Shown: positions 1-6,529, counted from the first letter of the stretch. The stretch: DNA of 64,000 bases from Corynebacterium sp. (GCF_022712195.1 NZ_JALAGY010000076.1:55477-119476); one strand, 5' to 3'. The notes: generated from the sequence alone by a model not told the origin. A program made the numbers and translations.

Positions 1-137
1 GCCTTGACCTTCCCGTCGATGTCGCAGGTGAGGCAGCGCCAGTGCCACGTCTCGACGCCGTTGGTGTCGTAGGTGGCGTGCCCGGTGGTGTACCGGCCGC
101 AGCCGGGGCAGTTCTTCTGGTGGTGGTGGTTGCTCAC
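1..137 (-). CDS. Small zinc-ribbon phage protein (partial, runs off the left edge)
   Basis: The visible 45 residues start at a GTG (137-135) whose last two bases fall in the TGA of the upstream gene, a GTGA overlap typical of this operon. The N-terminus is His-rich (SNHHHQKN) and is followed by CPGCGR and then a CLTC pair about 28 residues later, which is the CxxC...CxxC spacing of a zinc ribbon. Function is unknown. Such small zinc-ribbon proteins are common in phage early regions, but I cannot name a family. The C-terminus lies outside the window. Confidence 0.6.
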   Translation of the reverse strand, partial: MSNHHHQKNCPGCGRYTTGHATYDTNGVETWHWRCLTCDIDGKVK

Positions 138-613
138 GGGTGTCTCGCTTTCTCGAGGGCGTAGTCCACGGCCTCGCGGTAGGTGTCGAACAGATCGCCG
201 TCGCAGTGGTCGTCGTCGGGGACGGACCACCAGAGGCCGGAGTATTCGCCTCGGAAGACGAGCCATCCGGCGGGGACGCCGAGTATGATGTTCAGGAAGT
301 TCTTCGGGGGGTCGGCCGGGTGCAGCGTGATGGTCGTCTCGTAGGTGTCGGCGACGTCGATCGTCGGGGCGTCGCGCCATAGCTTCGAGGGGTCGGGTAC
401 GTCGGGCTCGACGGGGACGCCGTCGGGGTCCAGGCGCCCGAGCTGGCGGAAGTCGCTGCGGTCGGCGCTGCCGGCCGGGGCCACGAAGACATCGCCGAGG
501 ACCGGCCCGAGTCGTCGTCCGTCGTCGTAGACCGTGCGGGCGGTGGCGTGCCGGAGGGCGTCGTGGGCGCCGAGAACGGCGTCGGTCAGTCCAGGGCGCA
601 GGTGAGGGGTCAC
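134..613 (-). CDS. Hypothetical phage early protein, 159 aa
   Basis: I do not recognise this protein. It has 159 residues, is acidic and soluble, and shows no signal peptide or membrane segment. The C-terminal part reads like a compact alpha/beta domain, with a hydrophobic stretch FLNIILGVPAGWLVF near residues 105-120 followed by an acidic DDDHCDGDLFDTYREAV segment. Its ATG overlaps the stop of the RusA gene (ATGA at 613-610) and its stop overlaps the start of the zinc-ribbon gene, so it is translationally coupled on both sides. That makes it a real gene of the early operon rather than a chance frame. Confidence 0.6.
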   Translation of the reverse strand: MTPHLRPGLTDAVLGAHDALRHATARTVYDDGRRLGPVLGDVFVAPAGSADRSDFRQLGRLDPDGVPVEPDVPDPSKLWRDAPTIDVADTYETTITLHPADPPKNFLNIILGVPAGWLVFRGEYSGLWWSVPDDDHCDGDLFDTYREAVDYALEKARHP

Positions 614-993
614 AGGTCCACTCCCCTCTCGTCGCTGATGACCAGCCAGAGAGCGGCCGGCCCCTGTGTGTCCTTCGGGTGGATCCGCGGCATGAGCTTG
701 GTCATGTACTCGCTGGTGTCGTCGGCGACGACCCCTGCATCGACCAGGCCGTCCCAGAGCGGTTTCGCCGTGGCGAGCAGGTTGTCCTCGTCGCGGCGGC
801 GGCCGTCCGGTGCGACGTAGTGCAGCCGGGTGGTGATGTGCTCCAGGCCCTGCGGGATCCCCATGGAGCGGGCCCGCTGGTGGGCCTCAGCGCGCAGACC
901 GTAGCGGTGCGGTTGTGCCTTCGCCCAGTGTCCGCGGTCGTTGAGCGACAGCGGGGGTTTGTCGTAGGACAGCGGCATCGTCCAGGTCGTCAT
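610..993 (-). CDS. rusA: RusA-family Holliday junction resolvase
   Basis: RusA proteins are small dimeric nucleases that cut Holliday junctions and resolve branched DNA in phage recombination and packaging. The 127-residue product has the family hallmarks: an N-terminal PLSLNDRGHW segment that matches the usual PxSxNxRxHW signature, and a central DEDNLLATAKPLWDGLVDAG block containing the catalytic Asp residues and the conserved Lys, followed by DD. The ATG at 993 is chosen because it overlaps the upstream stop (ATGA). The longer reading frame upstream has arginine-rich, shadow-like composition. Its position beside YqaJ and SSB fits a recombination module. Confidence 0.85.
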   Translation of the reverse strand: MTTWTMPLSYDKPPLSLNDRGHWAKAQPHRYGLRAEAHQRARSMGIPQGLEHITTRLHYVAPDGRRRDEDNLLATAKPLWDGLVDAGVVADDTSEYMTKLMPRIHPKDTQGPAALWLVISDERGVDL

Positions 994-1247
994 GCTGACC
1001 ACCGCTTCGCCAGGTGCCGGCGGGCCACGACCTGGGCGTAGAGCATGGCGTCGGAGTAATTGCCCATCGCTGCGCACATGACCTCCTTCCCCGGTTCGTA
1101 CACCGTCCAGGCCAGGCGGTATTCATCCGAGGGCTTCCCGAACATGCCGGTGAACCTGGCGTGCACGGGCACCTGGATGACTTCCCTGCGCACTCGGGAC
1201 TTCTTGCTGGGCGGTTTGTCCTGGAAGAACATGTCTCCGAAGGTCAT
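990..1247 (-). CDS. Hypothetical phage early protein, 85 aa
   Basis: This is an 85-residue orphan of unknown function. It is basic at the N-terminus (KPPSKKSRVRRE) and ends in an amphipathic helix, AMLYAQVVARRHLAKRW. There is no Cys cluster, signal peptide or membrane segment. Start and stop both overlap neighbouring genes by four bases (ATGA at 1247 and 993), so it is translated as part of the chain between the HTH protein and RusA. A DNA-binding accessory role is possible from its charge, but that is a guess. Confidence 0.6.
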   Translation of the reverse strand: MTFGDMFFQDKPPSKKSRVRREVIQVPVHARFTGMFGKPSDEYRLAWTVYEPGKEVMCAAMGNYSDAMLYAQVVARRHLAKRWSA

Positions 1248-2266
1248 GCGCTACCTCTCATCGGCTCGTTGGGGTCATGGTCGATCGCCGGCATCAAGTG
1301 CTTGCCGTCGAAGCGCACGGTTCGGTTCTCACGGCGTCTGCGCCACGCCTGTAGCGCCGGAGACGGCCCGGCGGGCTCGTCTGCAGGGTCGTGGTCGGAT
1401 TCGGTCTCTGAGGCGGCGAGAGCGGCGCTCACGGCCTCGGCGAGTGCGTGCTCGTCGTGTGGGCAGCGCATCAGACCGGCATCGGACGTCGCCATGCCGT
1501 TGTCGTCGCACAGGGCGCAGGCGTCACGCTCGGCACGACGACGCTCCTCGGCTTCGGCGGCGCGGCGGCGGTTGTCGTCCCGGACTGCCTCGGCGGTGTG
1601 CCGGGTGGTCGCACAGCCTCGGCACGGCGGCGGGGTGTCGACTCCGGCGTGGGCCGCGCAGCGGGCCCGCCTCGGGTCAGCGATCCACTCGGCGGGGATG
1701 TCGGGGGGTGGGGTCGATTCGCTCGCGGGCGCTCCAGACCGTAACGATCCCTCCCCCGTCTTCCCCTCCCCTTCTCTGGATGGTTCTAGGGATGGTTCTA
1801 GGGATGGTTCTAGGGATGGTTTGTCGGAAACCCCCTTCCGGCCTGACTGCTCAGATTTTCCGGTCTGGATGTCAGAATCTTCCGGTCTGGATGCTGAGTT
1901 CTTCCGCCCTGGTGCAAAACTTTCCGCCCTGGATTTCGTCGCCAGGGAGGAAGGTTTTGCAGGCTCTTCGTCGGCTCTACAGACGGTCAGATCGATGTCC
2001 CAGACGACAGGTCGGTATCGCGGATCGAGGTGCCCGACGATGCGCTGGTCGCCTCGGCGGATGACTCCGCGGCTCTCCATGCTCTGCAGGTGTGTCCGGA
2101 CGGTCCGGGTCGAGCACCGGGCCCGGTACGCGATCCAGGCTTGGGATGGCCAGGCGCACGTGCCGTCGTCGTGGGCGCGGTCGGCCAAGGCGTAGAGCAC
2201 GGCGAGTTCGCCGTGGTTCTTCACGTCGGCGTTCTCCATGACCCAGGTCGTGACCTTGAGGCTCAT
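1244..2266 (-). CDS. HTH phage replication-type protein
   Basis: The product has 340 residues. Residues about 1-95 form a winged-helix domain of the kind found in phage replication initiators, where HGELAVLYALADRAHDDGTCAWPSQAWIA leads into the recognition region CSTRTVRTHLQSMESRGVI. This is followed by a long polar linker with SLEP repeats and a C-terminal half rich in charged residues with CAAH...CRGC and CALCDDNG...CPHDEH pairs, which suggest one or two zinc sites. The ATG at 2266 is preceded by AAAGGAGG at 9-base spacing, and it overlaps the stop of the upstream 67-aa gene. Replication initiation is inferred from domain type and position between SSB and RusA; a transcription factor remains possible. 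Confidence 0.65.
   Translation of the reverse strand: MSLKVTTWVMENADVKNHGELAVLYALADRAHDDGTCAWPSQAWIAYRARCSTRTVRTHLQSMESRGVIRRGDQRIVGHLDPRYRPVVWDIDLTVCRADEEPAKPSSLATKSRAESFAPGRKNSASRPEDSDIQTGKSEQSGRKGVSDKPSLEPSLEPSLEPSREGEGKTGEGSLRSGAPASESTPPPDIPAEWIADPRRARCAAHAGVDTPPPCRGCATTRHTAEAVRDDNRRRAAEAEERRRAERDACALCDDNGMATSDAGLMRCPHDEHALAEAVSAALAASETESDHDPADEPAGPSPALQAWRRRRENRTVRFDGKHLMPAIDHDPNEPMRGSA
1778..1822 (-). repeat. In-frame 12-bp tandem repeat (about 3.7 copies)
   Basis: The unit ggatggttctag occurs three times in perfect register (1778, 1790, 1802) with a degenerate fourth copy. Read on the minus strand it encodes SLEP repeated (SLEPSLEPSLEPS) in the linker of the HTH protein. Being a multiple of three, copy-number changes would only lengthen or shorten the linker. 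Confidence 0.9.
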
Positions 2267-2466
2267 GTCGAGGTACCTCCTTTCGTGAGTGTCGTGAGGA
2301 TGGTGGATATCGCGGTAGCGGACGTCCTGGTGAGGACCAGGGGCCGGCCGCGCTGGCAGGTGGGGCATCCGAACCAGGCGGCGACGTCACGCGGGGTGAA
2401 CTCGCGCTGGTGCCGGTGCGGGTGCCGTCGCCCGTCATGGACGGGGCGGGAGATTATGCGCGCCAT
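2263..2466 (-). CDS. Small phage protein, 67 aa, single CxxC
   Basis: The 67-residue product has a basic, His-rich N-terminus and a WFGCPTCQRGRPL segment (about 31-43) that could be one half of a zinc knuckle. No second Cys pair is present, so a zinc site would need His ligands or dimerisation. It starts three bases after the SSB stop, and its stop overlaps the ATG of the HTH gene; the ribosome-binding site of that HTH gene lies inside this frame. Conserved placement in the chain argues that it is real. Function unknown. Confidence 0.55.
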   Translation of the reverse strand: MARIISRPVHDGRRHPHRHQREFTPRDVAAWFGCPTCQRGRPLVLTRTSATAISTILTTLTKGGTST

Positions 2467-2469
2467 GTC

Positions 2470-3030
2470 TCAAAAAGGCGGGTCTTCGCCGCCGTCGAAG
2501 CCGCTCCCCTGCGGTGGTGCGGAGTTCCACGGGTCGTCGTCCGGGGCGTTCTGATTGCCGAAACCGCCCTGCTGACCACCCGGCGCGCCGTTGTTCTGGT
2601 TGTTTCGGTGGTTGCTGGCCTGATTGCTCTGGTTGTGGCCCTGACCTGCGAAGTTGTTATTTCGGGGGTTCTTTTCGGTGAGGCAGGTGGCATATCGGAG
2701 TGAGGGGCCGACCTCGTCGACCTGGACCTCGAAGACGGTGCGTTTCTCGCCTTCGCGGGTGTCGTAGGAGCGCTGGCGCAGTCGGCCGGTGACGATGACG
2801 CGGTCTCCCTTGGTGAGGGAGTTGGCGACGTTCTCGGCGGCGGCGCGCCAGATGTTGCAGGCGAGGAAGAGTGCTTCGCCGTCGACCCACTGGTTGGTGT
2901 GGGAGTCGAACCGGCGCGGCGTGGAGGCGACGCGGAAGTTCGCCACGGCGGCGCCGGACGGGGTGTAGCGCAACTCCGGGTCGTCGACGAGGTTGCCGAC
3001 GAGGGTGATGGGTGTGTCTCCCTGTGCCAT
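2470..3030 (-). CDS. ssb: Single-stranded DNA-binding protein (phage)
   Basis: The 186-residue product has an OB fold at about residues 5-115, beginning [19 protein letters not shown] and containing the [10 protein letters not shown] strand and the [15 protein letters not shown] hairpin. A disordered Gln/Asn/Gly-rich linker follows, and the protein ends in the acidic tip EDPPF, the docking peptide for recombination and repair partners. It coats single strands during replication and recombination. It sits one base downstream of the YqaJ gene, so nuclease and SSB are made together. It is a phage copy; the host should carry its own ssb elsewhere. Confidence 0.95.
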   Translation of the reverse strand: MAQGDTPITLVGNLVDDPELRYTPSGAAVANFRVASTPRRFDSHTNQWVDGEALFLACNIWRAAAENVANSLTKGDRVIVTGRLRQRSYDTREGEKRTVFEVQVDEVGPSLRYATCLTEKNPRNNNFAGQGHNQSNQASNHRNNQNNGAPGGQQGGFGNQNAPDDDPWNSAPPQGSGFDGGEDPPF

Positions 3031-3031
3031 G

Positions 3032-3814
3032 TCAGACCCCCTCGCGCAGGAGGATGGTGGCGAGGTTGCCGTCGATGCGCTCGGCGAGGGCGTCCAGCTC
3101 GACGCCGGGGTCGTAGTGCTCGTCGGAGGTGGTGCGGGTCTCCTGGACGATGTCCCAGAGGTGCGCGCAGGTGGTGACGATCAGCTCCCAAGCGTCATTG
3201 CTCCAGGCGACCCGGGAGATCTCCGGGACTCCCCAGCGGCTGGCCGGTGTGCGGACGACCCAGCCGAGCGGGGACCCGATGACACCCATCTGGGTCAGCA
3301 CCTGGGCGGCGTCGGCGACCGGGATGCCGGGCCCGTCGGCGGCGGGAACGAGGAGCCCCAGGAGCGGGCCGGTCTTGGCCTCGACGATGTGGCAGGCGCG
3401 GGGGTCGTCGGAGAATACGCGGTTGTCGGGCCCGTGGGGTCTCGGCGCCCGCGGGCGGAACACCGCGTCCGGGGTGACGACGTGCGGGAAATGCAGCGAC
3501 TCGAGCTGCGGGTTTCGGTAGCACGACTGCTCCTCGAAGTAGCCGTCATCGTGCCCGGTCTTCCCCGCCCAGTACTCGACAAGGGCGCCCTCAGCGGCGT
3601 GTCCCCACCGGAACCGGCTGGCGGCTTCCCCGGCGGGCCTCGGGGAGTCGCGCGGGTCGATCAGGTGGTCGTAGACGTCGTGGAGGGTGCGCCCGTGCGG
3701 GTCGACGCCCATGATCGCGGGGATCTTGCTGGCGGAGATGTAGGAGTCGTGCTCGGCGGTGCCCGGCCGGGGCGGGCACCTGAGCAGCTCGGAGGTGCGT
3801 GTGGGGGCGGTCAT
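3032..3814 (-). CDS. YqaJ-type phage recombinase exonuclease
   Basis: YqaJ proteins are lambda-exonuclease-like members of the PD-(D/E)XK superfamily. They chew dsDNA ends to give 3' single strands for annealing. The 260-residue product shows [11 protein letters not shown] near the start, the helix [13 protein letters not shown] (family GHxxE), then TPDAVF (catalytic Asp) and HIVEAKTG, which supplies the ExK. The ATG at 3814 has AGGAG seven bases upstream and overlaps the stop of the preceding gene. The longer upstream frame is Arg/Pro-rich shadow sequence. No RecT, Erf or Rad52-like annealase is recognisable next to it; the adjacent SSB or an orphan may serve. Confidence 0.85.
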   Translation of the reverse strand: MTAPTRTSELLRCPPRPGTAEHDSYISASKIPAIMGVDPHGRTLHDVYDHLIDPRDSPRPAGEAASRFRWGHAAEGALVEYWAGKTGHDDGYFEEQSCYRNPQLESLHFPHVVTPDAVFRPRAPRPHGPDNRVFSDDPRACHIVEAKTGPLLGLLVPAADGPGIPVADAAQVLTQMGVIGSPLGWVVRTPASRWGVPEISRVAWSNDAWELIVTTCAHLWDIVQETRTTSDEHYDPGVELDALAERIDGNLATILLREGV

Positions 3815-4023
3815 GTTCTTCTCCTGAAGTTCGTGAGGATCGTCCGGCCGGTCGGGGTCGGTGCCCAGCCGGACGAGTGCGGTGCGCCGGACCACCGGAT
3901 CAGCCCGGCGGCGGCGAGGACCTTCGCCCCATCGGAGGCGGTGCGGTCCTGGGCGGTGATGGAGGTGATGCCGTCGGCGAGGTGGGTGAGGTACTCGCGG
4001 TACTGGTCGGAGTCGTCGCTCAC
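3811..4023 (-). CDS. Hypothetical phage early protein, 70 aa
   Basis: The 70-residue product starts at a GTG (4023) that overlaps the upstream TGA (GTGA); an ATG at 4050 would overlap the neighbour by 31 bases and is less likely. Residues 10-65 read like a small winged helix: an N-terminal helix YREYLTHLADGIT, then SDGAKVLAAAGLIRW and a GWAPTPTGRTIL wing-like strand. Its stop overlaps the YqaJ ATG, so it is coupled to the nuclease. Function unknown. Confidence 0.55.
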   Translation of the reverse strand: MSDDSDQYREYLTHLADGITSITAQDRTASDGAKVLAAAGLIRWSGAPHSSGWAPTPTGRTILTNFRRRT

Positions 4024-4241
4024 CCCATGTGCTCCCGGTTTGCCGCCCACTGGGTCTCGATGTGACTGGCGACCCGGTGCCCGAGCTCGGTCGGACGGCC
4101 ACGGGAATCCACGAGACCGCGCGCCTGCAACCCGATCGCCGTCGACCCCCTCGCACGAGTGCCGTGGTCGGCGTTGACGAGAGCCTGCTGGGCCGTCGGC
4201 GACGGCGGGACGAATTCTGCGTAGTTCGGCGTGGTGCTCAT
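4020..4241 (-). CDS. Hypothetical phage early protein, 73 aa
   Basis: The 73-residue product starts at the ATG 4241, which overlaps the upstream stop. The sequence STAIGLQARGLVDSRGRPTELGHRVA resembles the end of a small winged-helix or HTH fold, similar in flavour to the gene that follows, so the two may be related partners. There are no catalytic motifs. Both ends are translationally coupled to their neighbours. Function unknown. Confidence 0.55.
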   Translation of the reverse strand: MSTTPNYAEFVPPSPTAQQALVNADHGTRARGSTAIGLQARGLVDSRGRPTELGHRVASHIETQWAANREHMG

Positions 4242-4573
4242 ACGATTCCCTTCATCTTCGGCCAGTGCTTGTGCCTGGCCTTGGGGTTGTCGAGGACGTG
4301 CTGCGCGATGGCGGCGTGCTCCGGACAGAAACAGAACCCCCGCCCCGGGCTCAGGTGATGCCCCGGCTCGTGACAGCCGAAGTACGCACACGTGCCGTCG
4401 GAGGTGCTGATGTACTCGGCGCGCCGGGTGAGTGCCTGCCGGACGGTGCCGCGGAGGCGGTCGGCCTCGCTCATGGCCTCGTCCCAGGTGTTCTGGTTGG
4501 TCGCTCCCCAGGGGCTGACGACCTGCCACTGGCCTGTGATGCGGTTGCGCTTGACGTTGACGTAGCCGCTCAT
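4238..4573 (-). CDS. Cys/His-rich hypothetical phage protein, 111 aa
   Basis: The product has an N-terminal beta-like segment (VNVKRNRITGQWQVVSPWG) and a C-terminal half with CAYFGCHEPGHH followed by FCFCPEHAAIAQH, a ligand set consistent with a treble-clef or other zinc-binding fold. No nuclease signature (HNH) is complete. It is coupled to both neighbours through four-base overlaps. I do not recognise the family; DNA binding or a structural role are both possible. Confidence 0.55.
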   Translation of the reverse strand: MSGYVNVKRNRITGQWQVVSPWGATNQNTWDEAMSEADRLRGTVRQALTRRAEYISTSDGTCAYFGCHEPGHHLSPGRGFCFCPEHAAIAQHVLDNPKARHKHWPKMKGIV

Positions 4574-4875
4574 GCGACGGCCCCGGCGCGTGGTGCGGTG
4601 TAGAGCTGGCGGCCGGTGGTGACGTCGACGTAGCCGACGAGTCCGAGGGCGACGACGAGGGTGTCGAGTTTCGCGACGGTGATGCGTCGGCGCTTGCCGG
4701 TGGCGAGGTTGCGGAGGGTGTCTGGGTCGATGCGGAGGATGGCTCCGAGCTCGCTCCAGGTGGCGTGTCCAATGTCGTGGCGTCGGGCGAGCAGGCTGTC
4801 CATGCGGGAGCGGATCTCGTCGACGACGATGGGCGGGGCGGGCACGGCGGGGTTGTCTCGGGTGGGGATGCTCAT
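4570..4875 (-). CDS. Small HTH protein of the phage early operon
   Basis: The 101-residue product has a central helix-turn-helix-like region at about residues 40-85 (TWSELGAILRIDPDTLRNLATGKRRRI, then KLDTLVVALGL), resembling the XRE/Cro fold, plus a C-terminal strand ending in RQLYTAP. The ATG at 4875 overlaps the stop of the membrane-protein gene; the ORF extension upstream is Arg/His-rich and probably untranslated in this frame. It may regulate the early operon. Its targets are unknown. Confidence 0.65.
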   Translation of the reverse strand: MSIPTRDNPAVPAPPIVVDEIRSRMDSLLARRHDIGHATWSELGAILRIDPDTLRNLATGKRRRITVAKLDTLVVALGLVGYVDVTTGRQLYTAPRAGAVA

Positions 4876-5111
4876 GGGCGGTCGACCAGCCCGACGATGA
4901 TGACGGCGGCCAGGGCGGCGACGCCGGTGATGCCGACCCAGCCCCAGGCCTGCCACGCCTGGGCGATGATCAGTCCGGCGAATCCCCCGCCGAGGATGGC
5001 GGCGACGATCCAGGCGATGTGTGCCTCGATGTAGCGGCCGAGGGGTTCGTGGACCCGGTCGCCGTCGCCGCGGCGGACGATGGCGTCGAGGAGGTCGTTA
5101 TGCGGTCGCAT
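4872..5111 (-). CDS. Small two-helix membrane protein of the phage
   Basis: The 79-residue product has a soluble N-terminus of about 30 residues followed by two hydrophobic helices (about 32-52 and 57-75) separated by a short AWGWVG turn, so both termini should lie on the same side of the membrane. GGAGG lies six bases upstream of the ATG, a clear ribosome-binding site that supports 5111 as the start. It overlaps the XRE gene upstream by 14 bases. Small membrane proteins in lysogeny/early regions sometimes block superinfection, but nothing here proves that. Confidence 0.65.
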   Translation of the reverse strand: MRPHNDLLDAIVRRGDGDRVHEPLGRYIEAHIAWIVAAILGGGFAGLIIAQAWQAWGWVGITGVAALAAVIIVGLVDRP

Positions 5112-5451
5112 GCGACACCTCCGTGACTCGCACCTTTTCCCCCGGCTCGTACAGGACCGTGCTCGCGCGAAGGTCGGCGCGGACGTAGGTGCGACCGTGG
5201 TATTCCAGGGCCGGCGGGGTCGGCATGATGTCCTCCCCGCGGTTGAGCTTGGCGATCAGGTCGGCGAGGTCGACGCGCAGGGCGGCGGCCCAGAGTGCGA
5301 TCGCGTTGAAGCGGGCCTTCGAGGCGTCGGCCTCCATCTCGGACAGGGACGAGCTCGAGCACATCGCTTCGGTGGCGACGATGCTCTGGGACAGTCCCTT
5401 CTGCTTGCGGATGTAGGCGAGGTACTGCCCGATCTTCTGTGCGTGGTTCAT
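5098..5451 (-). CDS. XRE-family HTH transcriptional regulator (phage)
   Basis: The 117-residue product has a canonical XRE helix-turn-helix at residues 5-62 (QYLAYIRKQKGLSQSIVATEAMC, then SSLSEMEADASKARFN, then ALRVDLADLI). A short C-terminal beta extension ends VRVTEVSHATA. The start at 5451 overlaps the stop of the excisionase-like gene (ATGA), and the long upstream extension of the frame is Arg/Pro-rich. It is the second gene of the leftward operon, a position typical of early regulators. Confidence 0.8.
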   Translation of the reverse strand: MNHAQKIGQYLAYIRKQKGLSQSIVATEAMCSSSSLSEMEADASKARFNAIALWAAALRVDLADLIAKLNRGEDIMPTPPALEYHGRTYVRADLRASTVLYEPGEKVRVTEVSHATA

Positions 5452-5705
5452 GCTGCTGCCTCCGGCTGCTCGGCGGTGCGGGTGGCGGCCTCGTCGCGTT
5501 CGTTGAGGAGTTCGGTGGCCTCTGCGCGGGTGATTCCGCAGGCGGTGAGGACCTTGTTTGTCTGTACGCGGGGTTTGCGGCCGTCCTTGCGTCCTCCGAA
5601 GTCGTCGCGGCCTTCGCGGATCTGTTGGTATAGCGTGGACTCCGGGATGGTCAGCAGGTAGGCGGCGTCGGGGACCGACATCATGGCGGTTATCGTGGTA
5701 GCCAC
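5448..5705 (-). CDS. Excisionase-like (HTH_17/MerR-type) DNA-binding protein
   Basis: The 85-residue product begins at GTG 5705, with AAAGGAG eight bases upstream. The region MSVPDAAYLLTIPESTLYQQI followed by GRDDFGGRKDGRKPRVQTNKVL fits the winged-helix pattern of excisionases, in which a helix-turn-helix is followed by a basic wing. It is the first gene of the leftward operon. In temperate phages such proteins bend DNA at attP and tip integrase toward excision, or act as early regulators. The role is inferred from fold and position. Confidence 0.65.
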   Translation of the reverse strand: MATTITAMMSVPDAAYLLTIPESTLYQQIREGRDDFGGRKDGRKPRVQTNKVLTACGITRAEATELLNERDEAATRTAEQPEAAA

Positions 5706-5974
5706 AGCCTCTGCTCCTTTCGTGGGTGGTGGGGGTTGGTGGCACCGCCGACGCGAACACGGTCCTGGCAGACTGCGTCGGCGGTGCTGGTTTGTACGGG
5801 GACGGGGCGCAGCGGTCTCCTCTCGGGAAAACTTCCGGTCCTGGGGCGCACAGCCGGGGTGATGGATCGACACCCCTTCGTTGGCTACGGCGACGACTCT
5901 GCGTGGCAGGTGTCAGACGCTTTCGACGTAGGAGCAATGCTGGACCCCTGGCGTTAGTACGCCCCGTCCCCTGT

Positions 5975-6024
5975 GCCCTACCCCGGTCATGAGCCGGTCC
6001 CCGGACTACTCCGGGCAGTAGGGC
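5975..6024 (-). other. Palindromic multi-hairpin RNA element
   Basis: An outer stem gccctac/gtagggc (5975-5981 with 6018-6024) encloses two internal hairpins, cccgga-ctac-tccggg and ccgg-tcatga-gccgg, giving a compact three-way-junction-like fold of 50 bases. The stems are self-complementary, so the fold is possible on both strands. There is no following U-run, so it is not a simple intrinsic terminator. Confidence 0.45.
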
Positions 6025-6040
6025 GAAAGGTTGGGTCTTA

Positions 6041-6066
6041 CTTGCACTATTGAGTTCTCAAACAGC
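6041..6066 (-). promoter_or_regulatory. rRNA-leader/boxA-like antitermination motif
   Basis: On the minus strand the sequence reads GCTGTTTGAGAACTCAATAG followed by TGCAAG. From memory, the string TTTGAGAACTCAATAG is the conserved pre-23S/leader motif of actinobacterial rRNA operons and includes a boxA-like core. The inner TTGAG-AA-CTCAA can form a small hairpin. Here it sits in a phage leader with no rRNA nearby, ahead of a long early operon where antitermination would be useful. It may recruit host NusB/NusE-type factors. Confidence 0.5.
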
Positions 6067-6083
6067 GAGGACACGTGTGGTCC

Positions 6084-6152
6084 TGGTACCCGGTGAGGGA
6101 TCTGCACCCTCCCGGCGGATTGCTGAGTCCGTCGGGCACTGCGCTTCCGGGT
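6084..6152 (-). tRNA. Degenerate tRNA-like element (possible phage tRNA, CAG-like loop)
   Basis: The acceptor strands ACCCGGA and ACCGGGT pair at six of seven positions and are followed by discriminator A and an encoded CCA (6087-6084). A T-arm of five perfect pairs (GAGGG/CCCTC) closes a seven-base loop TGCAGAT, which departs from the universal TTC. An anticodon-like hairpin CGGA-CTCAGCAA-TCCG has eight loop bases with CAG after T33. The D-arm is shortened and lacks the usual GG. It is therefore either a decayed tRNA or a tRNA mimic. It may not be charged. Confidence 0.35.
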
Positions 6153-6190
6153 GTGCCCCTGCCCGCTTCCCCACGGACAGGGACGAGGGG

Positions 6191-6433
6191 TCAGACGGCG
6201 ATGGAGTCTGGTGCGGCCTCTTCGAGCCACGGGCCCAGGGCCGTGTCGTGGCCCATGAGGTCCGCGATGTGCAGCCGCATCGGGTCACCGACGAGTGCGC
6301 CGTGCCGCAGGGCCCCGAGGTCCTCGGTGCTGATCCACAGCGCGGCGGCCAGCTGCCGCTCGGTGCGCAGATTCCGGGCCCGGGCGATGTCGTCGAGGGC
6401 TCCGTCGCGGAACCGGTAGAGGTGCTGATCCAT
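6191..6433 (-). CDS. Cro-like HTH protein (first leftward gene opposite the repressor)
   Basis: The 80-residue product starts at ATG 6433 with AAAGGGGGAG just upstream. Residues about 15-62 read as a helix-turn-helix (ARNLRTERQLAAALWISTEDL, GALRHGALVGDPMRLHIADL) similar in layout to Cro/XRE repressors. It lies divergent to the immunity repressor across a 168-base switch region, which is where a Cro-type antagonist is expected. A frame extending to 6793 would overlap the repressor and is not credible. Confidence 0.65.
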   Translation of the reverse strand: MDQHLYRFRDGALDDIARARNLRTERQLAAALWISTEDLGALRHGALVGDPMRLHIADLMGHDTALGPWLEEAAPDSIAV

Positions 6434-6499
6434 GTCTCCCCCTTTCCGTGGCATAGGAGTCCTGGTGCAGGTCGGTGGCGTTTTGCCTCCGCTGGTTGA

Positions 6500-6529
6500 A
6501 CAATGCCATGCGTTGGTGGCAGATGTCAA
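6500..6529 (-). promoter_or_regulatory. Leftward early promoter (PL-like)
   Basis: A perfect TTGACA -35 (6529-6524 on the minus strand) is followed after 18 bases by CATTGT (6505-6500) as a weak -10. The TGCCA-N8-TGGCA inverted repeat fills the spacer, so repressor binding would block polymerase directly. It would drive the Cro-like gene, the structured leader and the recombination operon. Confidence 0.55.

Larger units (their letters stand above)
5706..6190 (-). other. Structured untranslated leader of the leftward phage operon
   Basis: No convincing gene is seen in these 485 bases on either strand. Read in the direction of the leftward transcript it holds a degenerate tRNA-like cloverleaf (6152-6084), an rRNA-leader/boxA-like motif (6066-6041), a palindromic multi-hairpin element (6024-5975) and then about 270 bases without an obvious signal before the ribosome-binding site of the excisionase-like gene. 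A long, structured, antitermination-type leader is the best reading. Confidence 0.5.

Noticed and set aside
5706-5873. N-terminal extension of the excisionase-like gene to 5873
   Set aside because: Arg/Pro-rich sequence and no Shine-Dalgarno site; GTG 5705 has a good site.
5736-5957. Plus-strand ORF of 73 aa ending DDSAWQVSDAFDVGAMLDPWR
   Set aside because: The end looks protein-like, but no ribosome-binding site or promoter is seen, it lies in the leader of the opposite transcript, and the N-terminal part is repetitive Arg/Ser/Gly. Kept only as a note.
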